Of a stretch of 64,000 bases of DNA, positions 22,310-30,876 are shown piece by piece (position 1 is the first letter of the stretch; every line of letters starts with the position of its first letter). The position numbers and the translations under genes are program-made. The notes under the pieces were generated by a model, which saw only the letters and a list, made by a program, of their open reading frames with translations, had not been told where the DNA came from and searched no databases. The DNA is from Woeseiaceae bacterium (GTDB lineage: Bacteria > Pseudomonadota > Gammaproteobacteria > Steroidobacterales > Woeseiaceae), in contig JAJFKP010000061.1 of NCBI GenBank assembly GCA_021773135.1, forward strand, positions 1-64,000, in the 5' to 3' direction.

Positions 22310-24520
22310 TCAGGTCGACGTACTGAGATCCAGAAGAAACGCTTTGATTTGCTCGCGCATAGCATCTTCTTCCGCCTGCCATTGTCGCATGGCCTTTTGC
22401 ACCCCGGGATCTGCAACGATGTCTGCATAGTGTGGCAGCGCAAACGTTTCCTGCCACCCGAGATTGATAGCGACCGACTTGCTAAACACACCGCCAAGCG
22501 CTACCTCAACAGCTTCTTCGACATCGCCGCTGAGGGCTAGAATGCCAAGATGAACGGGCGGCACATTCTTCGGGTCGAAACCAAACTTCAGCGATATATT
22601 CCCGAGCGTCTCCAGGCGCGACAGCATTTCGTCTCGCGGCAGAGCAACATACCAGGCGTCGAACGCCGCCAACTGGGCTGCGCGGTACTTCGCCGGTGCT
22701 GACACCACTTCGATGTCAAGAATACCCGGCGCATGCTCATTGAGATAACGACTTTCTTCTTCTACCGTAGCGCGCTTCGCTGCAACTCGCAGAAGATGCT
22801 GGACCGCGCCGCTGAATGCAAAACGCCGGTCATCTACATCATCTTCGATTGCGCGCCGCGCACTCGCGATGCTGGCAACCTCATCGCCAATATTGATTGC
22901 GCGAACGAGTGCAATTCTGTAGGCAATCTCGCTGGTTGGCGCCACGGCCATTACGCGATTGCGAAAATCGTCACCCTCCTCGACCAGGCCCAGCCAATAG
23001 AGTAGCTCCGCAATGACGCCCGGCAATTCGTGGTCCGCGGGATCAACCTCCATTGCCCGCAGGATCTGGCGCAAATAGTCGAGGCCATCGCCGGCACGCA
23101 GGCTCATCCGACCTAGAATTGCGTAGGCATTCGGCTGATTGGGCTCGATCTCCAGCGATTTCATTAAAGCCGCTCGCGCCTCTTCGGGTTGCTCCAGTCC
23201 GTTGTACAAAGATCCCAGTTCGTAGTGAATCTGTGGATTTAGTGGGTCGCGAGCCAATGCATCCTGCATCAGGGGTACGGCCTTGGCGAGTTGCTGCGTA
23301 CCCTGGTAGACGCGCGCAAGCATGAGTTTCGGTTGGAATGCAGATGGCGCAGCCGCCACGATGGCTTCAAGCTCGACGCCGGCGTCCAGGAACATCTGGG
23401 GTCCGACCTCGAGGCTCTGTGCAGCGGCATTGGCAAACACCCGAATTGCTCGGGCATCGGCGTCGTCCGGCCGAATCGCAATGACCTGGTCAACAAGCGC
23501 GACAATGTTTGTAAATGCCGCCTGCTGATCCATTAGCCCGGTTTCTACCTGTTGCCAGTAGTTGATGGCCAGCTCGGTCTTCGCATCGAGAAAATCCGGA
23601 TCAATGGTCAATGCGCCTTTTAGCAGACCCTCTGCGGTGCGCAACCCGCCGTGTGAATTAGTCGCCATACCTTGCAGCGCCTGCAGGTACAGATCAAACG
23701 CCTCGGGACTCGACGTCGTCGCAGTGCGTTGCAATGTGCCATCGTTAATAGACCCGAGCAATGACGCAGACAATGCGCCGCCTACTTTGACCGCAATTTC
23801 ATCCTGAATACGAAATATGTCATCCAGCGTCCGGTCGTAATTTTCGGACCAGACGTGAAAACCGTCATTCGCACGAATCAATTGCGCCGTAATCCGCACG
23901 CGATCGCCAGAACGTTGCACGCTGCCCTCCAATACATGGGCGACATCGAGCGCATCGGCAATTTCGACGATCGTTTTGTTTTGGTCGCGGAAAGCGAAAC
24001 TTGACGTTCTCGCAGCAACCTTCAAGTCCGGAATCTGTGCCAGTATGTGCAACAGTGTTTCTGTCAGCCCGTCGGAAAAATACTCGTTTTCTTCATTGCC
24101 CGACATATTGATGAACGGCAGTACGGCGACGGATGCATTGCTCACCACGCTGACTGATTGCGCCGCCGGCTCGATAGCAACCATTGAACTGAAAACGGAA
24201 ACCAGCACGACACCGACCGCTACGGCAATGACCGCCACGTAGCCTGACCTGGACGGAGAACGGCGCGGGGCTCGATCTTGTCGATCTACCTCGCTGTCTT
24301 TCTTGATGCCATCCGGCGTAATTTCATAAACCCATGACAAAATAATTGCCGGGATAAAGCCCAGTGCAAAGACGAGTATGACGGCCCTGGATACCCAGGG
24401 TGGCGCGCCGAACGCCGGCAGCAAAGTCGTCAGAACCTCGGTCAATAGCCAGCCGACGACCAGGTAGGTCGCAGCAACGTGAAACACGCTTCGGCGTTTG
24501 AGTTCGTCAAACAGTGGCAA
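22310..24520 (-). CDS. Membrane protein with TolB-like (FlgO) domain and TPR repeats
   Basis: The 736-residue product has two or three membrane helices near the N-terminus (about residues 13-33, 43-62 and 93-113) after a conserved start LFDELKRRSVFHVAATYLVVGW. A TolB-like nucleotide-free domain follows: SVAVLPFINMSGNEENEYFSDGLTETLL, split here as SVAVLPFINMSG and EYFSDGLTETLLHIL, then LKVAARTSSFAFRD and HVLEGSVQRSGDRVRI. The C-terminal 450 residues are TPR helices (for example NPQIHYELGSLYNGLEQPEEARAALMKSLEIEP, seen as LGSLYNGLEQPEEA). In other bacteria this architecture often accompanies an adenylate-cyclase or DNA-binding output domain, which is missing here. Start is TTG 24520, with GGAG upstream. 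It may be a membrane sensor or scaffold; function is unknown. Confidence 0.8.
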   Translation of the reverse strand: MPLFDELKRRSVFHVAATYLVVGWLLTEVLTTLLPAFGAPPWVSRAVILVFALGFIPAIILSWVYEITPDGIKKDSEVDRQDRAPRRSPSRSGYVAVIAVAVGVVLVSVFSSMVAIEPAAQSVSVVSNASVAVLPFINMSGNEENEYFSDGLTETLLHILAQIPDLKVAARTSSFAFRDQNKTIVEIADALDVAHVLEGSVQRSGDRVRITAQLIRANDGFHVWSENYDRTLDDIFRIQDEIAVKVGGALSASLLGSINDGTLQRTATTSSPEAFDLYLQALQGMATNSHGGLRTAEGLLKGALTIDPDFLDAKTELAINYWQQVETGLMDQQAAFTNIVALVDQVIAIRPDDADARAIRVFANAAAQSLEVGPQMFLDAGVELEAIVAAAPSAFQPKLMLARVYQGTQQLAKAVPLMQDALARDPLNPQIHYELGSLYNGLEQPEEARAALMKSLEIEPNQPNAYAILGRMSLRAGDGLDYLRQILRAMEVDPADHELPGVIAELLYWLGLVEEGDDFRNRVMAVAPTSEIAYRIALVRAINIGDEVASIASARRAIEDDVDDRRFAFSGAVQHLLRVAAKRATVEEESRYLNEHAPGILDIEVVSAPAKYRAAQLAAFDAWYVALPRDEMLSRLETLGNISLKFGFDPKNVPPVHLGILALSGDVEEAVEVALGGVFSKSVAINLGWQETFALPHYADIVADPGVQKAMRQWQAEEDAMREQIKAFLLDLSTST

Positions 24521-24786
24521 CGGAGGGCTCCGGCAATTGCTGGCGGTTCTGAATTATACCAATCGTCTTATGCTATAGATGTCGGCGAGCCGGCAATGGT
24601 TGCCAGGAATTACGTGTGGTCTGCCTATTCCGGCATTCGTTCCCCGCCCGTACTCTGTATCCCGGGCGCGAGGTTGCTTCGAGGAACGCCGAATCTGCTC
24701 CGGCCAGTGTCGCCGGTTCGAGCCATAACACTTTTTGACCGGTTGAGGCTACAATACGCCGCTCTGACTGCCAATCGCTTGGGCCA
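24521..24786. other. Divergent intergenic region upstream of dacA
   Basis: About 266 bases between the TolB/TPR gene (minus) and dacA (plus). TACAAT at 24750-24755 could be the dacA -10 box, but the nearby TTGACC (24735) is only 9 bases away, so no normal promoter is defined. A GGTTCGAGCC stretch resembles a tRNA T-loop but has no tRNA around it. Confidence 0.3.
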
Positions 24787-25938
24787 ATGTCTGTAATATA
24801 TCGTAACTCATTGTTATTTATAACATTGTTGTCAATTTTCGTGGCAACAAGTGTCTTCGCACAGAGCACACCGCTGCCGCAACCGCCGATAATCGGCGCA
24901 AAGAGCTACCTGCTCATCGACGGGAATACCGGTGCGGAACTCGCGTCGTTAAAACCCGATGAACGACTGGCACCGGCCAGCCTGACCAAACTGATGACGG
25001 CTTATGCCGTCTTCCGGGCGCTGGACGAGGGGCAGATCGCACTCGAGGACCTGGTCACGGTGAGTGAGAAAGCCTGGCGCACGCAGGGATCACGGATGTT
25101 CATCGAAGTCGGCAGCCGCGTTAGTGTGGAGGACCTGCTGCTTGGAATGATTGTGCAATCCGGCAATGACGCGAGCGTCGCTCTGGCCGAACATACCGCG
25201 GGTACGGAATCCGTTTTCGCACAGGTCATGAATCAATATGCGGCACAACTCGGGATGACCTCGAGTAATTTCAAGAATACCACGGGGCTGCCGGACAAGG
25301 ACCATTACTCGACCGCTCGCGACATCGCCACGCTGGCGCGTGCAATAATCAATGAGTTTCCGCAGTACTACCACTGGTACTCGGTTAAGTCTTTCAAGTA
25401 CAACGACATCGAACAACCCAATCGCAACTCCCTTTTATGGCGCGACGAAAGCGTTGACGGGATGAAAACGGGTCGTACTGATGAGGCCGGTTTTTGCCTG
25501 GTCTCGGCTGCCAAGCGAGATGACATGCGAATCATTTCCGTCGTACTCGGCACGTCCAGTGCAAAGGCGCGTACAGACGGCAGTCAGGCGCTCCTGAATT
25601 TCGGCTTCCGGTTCTTTGAGACGCGACTTTTGTATCGTGCGGGTGAAGCGATTGCACAGGCAAGAATCTGGAAAGCCGAAAAAGAGCTGACGCCACTCGG
25701 ATTGCCGGACGACTTATACGTAACCATACCTCGCGGCAGTTTTGACAAGGTCGATTCCGTTCTGAATATGCCGGCAACCCTGCTCGCGCCGGTCGCTGAA
25801 GGTCAGCCTCTGGCCGACCTGTCAGTGAGTCTGAATGGCTCGGAACTGATTAGCATGCCGCTTCGCGCCCTGGAACCAAACCCGGACGGATCATTCTGGG
25901 TGCGCACGCGTGACGGAGTTAAACTCTGGTTCGACTAG
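24787..25938 (+). CDS. dacA: D-alanyl-D-alanine carboxypeptidase (PBP5/6 type)
   Basis: This low-molecular-mass PBP trims the terminal D-Ala from pentapeptides. The 383-residue product has a signal peptide ending ATSVFAQ (about residue 26) and the three catalytic motifs Ser65-Leu-Thr-Lys68 (PASLTKLMT), Ser125-Gly-Asn127 (VQSGNDAS) and Lys227-Thr-Gly229 (GMKTGRTDEAG). A PBP5-type beta-sandwich C-terminal domain follows (about residue 280 on). The last residues (WVRTRDGVKLWFD) could be the amphipathic membrane anchor. It is the first of three tightly packed genes (dacA-DUF493-lipB), the normal order after rlpA in gammaproteobacteria. Confidence 0.97.
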   Translation: MSVIYRNSLLFITLLSIFVATSVFAQSTPLPQPPIIGAKSYLLIDGNTGAELASLKPDERLAPASLTKLMTAYAVFRALDEGQIALEDLVTVSEKAWRTQGSRMFIEVGSRVSVEDLLLGMIVQSGNDASVALAEHTAGTESVFAQVMNQYAAQLGMTSSNFKNTTGLPDKDHYSTARDIATLARAIINEFPQYYHWYSVKSFKYNDIEQPNRNSLLWRDESVDGMKTGRTDEAGFCLVSAAKRDDMRIISVVLGTSSAKARTDGSQALLNFGFRFFETRLLYRAGEAIAQARIWKAEKELTPLGLPDDLYVTIPRGSFDKVDSVLNMPATLLAPVAEGQPLADLSVSLNGSELISMPLRALEPNPDGSFWVRTRDGVKLWFD

Positions 25939-26211
25939 ATGGGTGACGAACAAAAAGACTCGCTGCTTGATTTTCCGTGCCAGTTTCCAATAAAGATGAT
26001 GGGGCGCGACGGCGACCGCTTTCGACGTACAGCAATAGCGCTGGTCGAAGAACATACCGGCAAGCTTGAAGAGAGCGCGATCAGGTCGGCGCCAAGCAGC
26101 AAGGGAAACTTCCTGTCCATCACGGTAACGATCGCAGCACAAAGTCAGGACCAGCTGGACAACATCTATCGCGCGCTCAGTGATCACGAAGAAATACTAG
26201 TAGCGCTATGA
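25939..26211 (+). CDS. ybeD: DUF493 (YbeD-family) protein
   Basis: The 90-residue product matches the YbeD/DUF493 family, a small ACT-like ferredoxin fold normally found between dacA and lipB. Family features are LLDFPCQFPIKMMG near the N-terminus, a central ALVEEH helix, SSKGNFLSITVTIAAQSQDQLDNIYRAL (seen as SSKGNFLSITVTI) and a closing LSDHEEILVAL. Its ATG directly follows the dacA stop and its stop overlaps the lipB start by four bases. The biochemical role is unknown; an allosteric ligand-binding role has been suggested from the fold. Confidence 0.93.
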   Translation: MGDEQKDSLLDFPCQFPIKMMGRDGDRFRRTAIALVEEHTGKLEESAIRSAPSSKGNFLSITVTIAAQSQDQLDNIYRALSDHEEILVAL

Positions 26212-26834
26212 TAGTTCGCTCGCTCGGGCGACAGGAATACGAACCGCTGTGGCGGCAAATGCAGCAGTTTGCTGCTGATAGGAGTGCGGTCACGGAGGAC
26301 GAGCTCTGGTTTGCAGAACACCCGCCCGTCTATACGCTGGGATTGAACGCCAGCAGGGAACATCTGCTCGACCCGGGCGACATCCCGGTTGTGCAGGTCG
26401 ATCGTGGCGGACAGGTGACCTATCACGGGCCAGGGCAGCTCATGATCTATCCTTTACTCGATCTCAAGCGGGCCGGCCTGGGCGTACGTGACCTCGTAAC
26501 CGCTTTGGAACGCAGCATTATCAATCTGCTTGACGAACTGGGTTTCGATTCGATTGCCAGGAAAGATGCCCCGGGTGTCTATGTCGACGCCAGGAAAATC
26601 GCGAGCGTTGGCCTGCGAATCAGACGTGGCTCCAGTTATCACGGCATGGCCCTGAACATTGCCGTTGATCTTGAGCCGTTTTCACGTATCAATCCCTGCG
26701 GCTTTCACGACCTGGAGGTAACTGATTTGAGGACATTGGGAGTGAAACAGGACCGTCAGAGCATTCAGGACGCGGTGGAGAGACACCTGCGGCAGCAACT
26801 CGGCATGTCCGGGTGCACCACCCCTCAGGCTTGA
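26208..26834 (+). CDS. lipB: Octanoyl-[acyl-carrier-protein]:protein octanoyltransferase
   Basis: LipB moves octanoyl from ACP to lipoyl domains of pyruvate, 2-oxoglutarate and glycine cleavage enzymes. The 208-residue product has the catalytic dyad Lys130 (DARKIASVGLRI) and Cys164 (RINPCGF), plus the family motif VDRGGQVTYHGPGQL. Length matches E. coli (213). lipA, which usually follows and inserts the sulfurs, is absent; the next gene is murU on the opposite strand, overlapping by ten bases at the 3' end. lipA must be elsewhere in the genome. Confidence 0.97.
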   Translation: MIVRSLGRQEYEPLWRQMQQFAADRSAVTEDELWFAEHPPVYTLGLNASREHLLDPGDIPVVQVDRGGQVTYHGPGQLMIYPLLDLKRAGLGVRDLVTALERSIINLLDELGFDSIARKDAPGVYVDARKIASVGLRIRRGSSYHGMALNIAVDLEPFSRINPCGFHDLEVTDLRTLGVKQDRQSIQDAVERHLRQQLGMSGCTTPQA

Positions 26835-27478
26835 TTGATTTCGCGCAGTCGCTCCGGCGTGCCGACATCTTCCCAGACGCCGGTAAACAGGCTGGCGCCC
26901 AGTCGCTTGTTTTTGGCCGCCTCAAAAAGCATCGGCGCGACCGAAAAACGACCGCCTTCGCACCCATCGAAAAAGGCGGGTCGGTAACAGGCTACACCGC
27001 TATAGGTGCAGTCAGGGTTCTCGGTGAAACAGACCTTGCTATCGAGGAAACCGAAATCGCTCTTCTCCTTGTGCACAGGAGTTGGTACCAGAACGAGGTG
27101 CGCGTCTACATCCTCGGTCAGCACGTTTTCCGGCAACGCCATATCCGTATAAATATCACTGTTTATGACCCAGAAGGGATCGGAACCGAGCATAGGCAGT
27201 GCGCGATGTATGCCACCGCCGGTTTCAAGCACTTGATCGTATTCTGGACTGTAAACGACACGGACGCCAAAGCGTTCTCCGGATCCGACGTGATCGACAA
27301 TTTGTTCGCCGAGCCATCCAAGGTTGATGACTACGGTGTCTGCACCTGCATTTCTGAGCATCCGCAGATGTCGGTCGAGAAGATATTCCCCTTTCACCTG
27401 CATGAGCGCTTTCGGTACTGCGTCACTGATCGGGCGAAGTCGTTCACCTCTTCCGGCGGCAAGTATCATCGCGTTCAC
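26825..27478 (-). CDS. murU: N-acetylmuramate alpha-1-phosphate uridylyltransferase
   Basis: MurU converts MurNAc-1-phosphate to UDP-MurNAc in the peptidoglycan-recycling route that bypasses the early Mur enzymes (and fosfomycin). The 217-residue product is a sugar-phosphate nucleotidyltransferase with the signature MILAAGRGERLRPIS ... PKALMQVKG, the metal-binding VINSDIYTD and the closing FTGVWEDVGTPERL. Length is right for MurU (about 223) and too short for GlmU or RfbA families with extra domains. The start is GTG 27478 (ATG 3 codons later is possible), overlapping the amgK stop by four bases. The amgK-murU pair next to lptD is the same neighbourhood as in Pseudomonas. Confidence 0.93.
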   Translation of the reverse strand: MNAMILAAGRGERLRPISDAVPKALMQVKGEYLLDRHLRMLRNAGADTVVINLGWLGEQIVDHVGSGERFGVRVVYSPEYDQVLETGGGIHRALPMLGSDPFWVINSDIYTDMALPENVLTEDVDAHLVLVPTPVHKEKSDFGFLDSKVCFTENPDCTYSGVACYRPAFFDGCEGGRFSVAPMLFEAAKNKRLGASLFTGVWEDVGTPERLREINQA

Positions 27479-28491
27479 TCGTGCGTCTCAGTCAGGACGG
27501 GCAGGACCCTTTTTTCGACAAACTCGCCGAGAAAACGCAGCTCATCGTAGTGCGGGGCAACTTGGACGATGTAGCTCAATGTTCGCGGCACATCCTTGAG
27601 AAATCCATATTTGCCATCCCGATGCATCAGTCGGGCGAAAATTCCGGACGCCTTCAAATGTCGCTGTACGCCCATCAGGTCAAAGTCGCGCGTAAAATCC
27701 GCGACTGATTTGCGCGACGCGAGTGCCGAACGTTCGTAAAAATAATGCACGTATTTCTCAACGGTGCTTGCGGGCCACTTGATATAGCAATCCTTCAACA
27801 AGGATACGAGGTCGTATGTAAGCGGACCTGTGACTGCGTCCTGAAAATCGAGGATCCCCGGATTGTTTTTATCCATGACCATGAGATTGCGCGAATGATA
27901 GTCCCTGTGCACGATAACCTGCTGCTGTGCGGTTGCATGGTGTGACAACAGTTCGAGCGTTTTCAGCCATGCGCTGTCTTCGTAGGAAGAAAAAACCAGG
28001 CCCAGATGATGTTCACACAGCCACTCGCGGAACAAGGACATCTCCGCACGCATACGCGCGTCGTCATACCGGGGCAACTGCTGCTCGAACTTCGCACCTC
28101 CCATCTGCAGGTGCAGCAGTGCGTCGAGCGCATCTGCATACAAAGACGGTGCGCATTCAGGATCGGACTCGACCGCCTGCAGATATTGAAGAGATCCGAG
28201 GTCGGACAGCAGCAGAAAGCCGTCCTCAAGATTTGCCTCAAGAACCCTGACACTGTTCAGCCCGATTTTCTCCAGCATTGTCGCAATAGCAATGAACGGC
28301 CGGCAGTCCTCCTGGGGCGGCGGCGCATCCATGATGATCAGGCTTTCATCAGCCTGCACCCGAAAATATCTCCTGAAGCTCGCGTCCTCCGAGGCGGGCA
28401 CCGGCTCGGCGCCGGACAAGCCGGGAAAAGTGCGGACCCAGGCCGTCAGTTCGTCGAAACGATCGTCCTTGAAAATTGTCTGAGAGGTAAT
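27475..28491 (-). CDS. amgK: Anomeric MurNAc/GlcNAc kinase
   Basis: AmgK phosphorylates the anomeric hydroxyl of MurNAc and GlcNAc from recycled wall; MurU acts next. The product is an aminoglycoside-phosphotransferase-fold kinase: DASFRRYFRV (nucleotide loop), IVHRDYHSRNLMVM (catalytic Asp, the HxDxxxxN motif), and ILDFQDAVTGPLTYDLVSLL (metal-binding Asp). The reading frame contains AmgK-like residues (DDRFDELTAWVRTF) upstream of its first standard start (TTG at 28419), but no ATG or GTG. An ATT at 28491-28489, with GGAG seven bases upstream, would give about 338 residues, the usual AmgK length. I use it as the start; TTG 28419 would remove the N-terminal helix. The in-frame stop lies a little further upstream. 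Confidence 0.85.
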   Translation of the reverse strand: MTSQTIFKDDRFDELTAWVRTFPGLSGAEPVPASEDASFRRYFRVQADESLIIMDAPPPQEDCRPFIAIATMLEKIGLNSVRVLEANLEDGFLLLSDLGSLQYLQAVESDPECAPSLYADALDALLHLQMGGAKFEQQLPRYDDARMRAEMSLFREWLCEHHLGLVFSSYEDSAWLKTLELLSHHATAQQQVIVHRDYHSRNLMVMDKNNPGILDFQDAVTGPLTYDLVSLLKDCYIKWPASTVEKYVHYFYERSALASRKSVADFTRDFDLMGVQRHLKASGIFARLMHRDGKYGFLKDVPRTLSYIVQVAPHYDELRFLGEFVEKRVLPVLTETHE

Positions 28492-28502
28492 CGGGGTGCT
28501 CC
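28489..28502 (-). promoter_or_regulatory. GGAG ribosome-binding site and ATT start candidate of amgK
   Basis: On the minus strand GGAG is followed after seven bases (CACCCCG) by ATT. No ATG, GTG or CTG lies in this frame between the upstream stop and the conserved N-terminal residues. Rare ATT starts are known (infC). A frameshift from the neighbouring frame is the other explanation. Confidence 0.4.
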
Positions 28503-28619
28503 GGTATGCGTTGAAGGGGGTTACGAACTATGCGAAGGTAGCAAATTGCATTAACTGATAAAATCACTTCTTCCTGACTTCCTGTCCCGACTGACTTTTA
28601 ACAAAGTTTACGCTGCGAC

Positions 28620-30833
28620 TTGCTAAAACGATCCGTCCCAATAACCGGCTTTGCCATGTTGCTGGCGCTTGCGCCCGCCGCGGCCCAGCAGCGCGTGCAA
28701 TGCGAGGCGCCGCAACGGGCAGCTATTGCCGAAGACTCCCTGCTCGCCGCTTTCGGCGAGGGCGATCCTGACGTCATCGAGTTCCAGGCCGGTGAAGTCG
28801 ACGCCACATTTGGTCAGAATCCAACTGCTTCGCTGTCCGGCGGTGTGCTTTTGCGACGCGGCGATCGCCTGGCGGGTGCGGACTCTGCCAACTTCGATCC
28901 ACTGACGCGTGCGCTGCGGTTGATGGGTGGTGTCCGTTACGAAGGACCGAATTCAGCCGTCTCCAGTCAATCCGCTGAATTTGGCTATGACACGGGCCGC
29001 ATCCGATTTGAGGGTGCCGAGTTTCAGGTGGGGGAACGCAATGCGCGTGGCAAGGCCGGCGTGCTTGAGATCAGCGAGGATGGGCGACTGCAACTTGCCG
29101 ATGTCGGCTATACCACCTGTCCGCCGGAATCCGAAGACTGGATCATCCAGGCGGACGACATCGAATTAGATACCCAAACCGGTGTGGGTACGGCGAAAGG
29201 CGTGCGACTTCGTTTCAAAGGTGTGCCCATCCTGTATTCCCCCTATCTGTCGTTTCCGCTAAGTGATGCGCGCAAGTCTGGCATCCTTACGCCTGAGATC
29301 GGCAGCACGGGCCGCAGTGGCAATGAATTAAGTGTCCCCTACTATTGGAATATTGCTGACAACTATGACGCAACGTTCACGCCGCGATTACTAACCGAGC
29401 GTGGTCTGCAAATGGGTACTGAATTTCGCTATTTGATGGAAGGCAGTTCGGGAAATGCCCAGTTCGAATACCTGCCAAACGACAGTGCCGTCGCCTCCAA
29501 CCGGCACACATTTGGCTTCGAACACGAGACATTATTTTCCAATGGCTGGCGCAACGAGATCGATTTTCGCGAAGTTTCCGACAGTCAGTACTTTGAAGAT
29601 CTTGGCGGCAGCCTGAGCATATCCAGCATTACGCACCTCAATCGCAGCCTGGCTTTTGACTACTATGGCGACAGATGGTCGCTGCTCGCACGCTTCCAGG
29701 ATTATCAGACCATCGACGAGGCTATTGCGCCGTCAGATGAGCCATACCGACGACTGCCGCAGATCCGCGCTAACGGTTTCTGGCCGGATTCATTCATGGG
29801 TCTCGATTACCGGTTCGACAATGAACTCGTCTACTTCGACCGCGATGTCGGTGTCACCGGCTGGCGCCTGAACAGCGCACCGCAGATTGAATTGCCCATC
29901 GAGAAACCGGGTTGGTTTGTCATACCAGCGGTAACTCTGGATCACACCCGATACAGTCTCGACAACACCGCGCCTGGCGTAGATAAGGACCCCAGTCGCA
30001 CGCTACCGATCGCAAGTCTTGACCTGGGGCTACATTTTGAGCGCCTGATGAATTCATCCGGTGACCGCATTCAAACCATAGAGCCACGAGTCCTTTATGT
30101 GCATGTGCCTTATCGCGAACAGGCTGACCTGCCTGTTTTCGACACAATTGTGCCAGATCTGAATCTCGTTCAGCTGTATAGAAAAAACCGTTTCCTGGGT
30201 GTCGACCGAATCACCGACAGCGATCAACTCAGTATCGGCATTACCTCCAGAATTCTTGAAACGAGTTCTGGACGTGAACTGGTATCGGCAACCATCGGTC
30301 AGGCGCTTTACCTCAGTGAGCAAGGCGTCAATATCCCTGGCCGACCGACGTCGGCCAACGACACCTCCGATTACATCGCTGAAATTCGTTTTTTGCTCTA
30401 TGACAACCTTAATTTTGACGTCGGGCATCAGTGGAGCAGCGGCGACAGCGGCACAACTCAATCCGAAGCAAGACTGCAATATCGCCCGCAAACCAACAAG
30501 ATACTAAACCTTGCCTATCGCTTTCGCCGGGATTCACTTGAGCAAGGCGATTTGTCATGGTCCTGGCCGCTGTCACAGAGCTGGAATTTTGTCGGACGAT
30601 ACAACTTTTCGTTTCGGGATCAAAAACCGCTCGAGCAGTTTTATGGACTGGAGTTTGAGAGCTGCTGCTGGGGATTGCGACTGGTATCCCGTCGCTTCAT
30701 CTCCACGCGTGACGGAACCCGGGACTCCTCAATTGGTCTCCAGTTAGTACTGAAAGGCATGACAAGTGTAGGGACCGCTGCTGACAGGATGCTGGAGCGC
30801 GGAATTCTTGGTTATTCGCGCGACCTGAACTAA
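28620..30833 (+). CDS. lptD: LPS-assembly outer-membrane protein LptD
   Basis: LptD forms, with LptE, the outer-membrane translocon that inserts LPS. The 737-residue product has a signal peptide (SVPITGFAMLLALAPAAA) from a TTG start at 28620, a beta-jellyroll OstA domain (about residues 50-220; FQAGEVDATFGQNPTASLSGGV, seen as VDATFGQNPTASLSGGV) and a 26-strand-type barrel (RKSGILTPEIG onward). Cysteines for the interdomain disulfides are present: one near residue 27 (VQCEAP), one in YTTCPPESEDW and the adjacent pair in FESCCWGLRL. Length is a little below E. coli (784). It is divergent from amgK and precedes surA by 43 bases. Confidence 0.97.
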   Translation: MLKRSVPITGFAMLLALAPAAAQQRVQCEAPQRAAIAEDSLLAAFGEGDPDVIEFQAGEVDATFGQNPTASLSGGVLLRRGDRLAGADSANFDPLTRALRLMGGVRYEGPNSAVSSQSAEFGYDTGRIRFEGAEFQVGERNARGKAGVLEISEDGRLQLADVGYTTCPPESEDWIIQADDIELDTQTGVGTAKGVRLRFKGVPILYSPYLSFPLSDARKSGILTPEIGSTGRSGNELSVPYYWNIADNYDATFTPRLLTERGLQMGTEFRYLMEGSSGNAQFEYLPNDSAVASNRHTFGFEHETLFSNGWRNEIDFREVSDSQYFEDLGGSLSISSITHLNRSLAFDYYGDRWSLLARFQDYQTIDEAIAPSDEPYRRLPQIRANGFWPDSFMGLDYRFDNELVYFDRDVGVTGWRLNSAPQIELPIEKPGWFVIPAVTLDHTRYSLDNTAPGVDKDPSRTLPIASLDLGLHFERLMNSSGDRIQTIEPRVLYVHVPYREQADLPVFDTIVPDLNLVQLYRKNRFLGVDRITDSDQLSIGITSRILETSSGRELVSATIGQALYLSEQGVNIPGRPTSANDTSDYIAEIRFLLYDNLNFDVGHQWSSGDSGTTQSEARLQYRPQTNKILNLAYRFRRDSLEQGDLSWSWPLSQSWNFVGRYNFSFRDQKPLEQFYGLEFESCCWGLRLVSRRFISTRDGTRDSSIGLQLVLKGMTSVGTAADRMLERGILGYSRDLN

Positions 30834-30876
30834 TATCAGCCATCTCGCACGCAGCTTATTTCTACGAGCTATTTTT

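Noticed and set aside
24710-24725. GGTTCGAGCC resembling a tRNA T-loop
   Set aside because: No acceptor, D or anticodon arms can be built around it.
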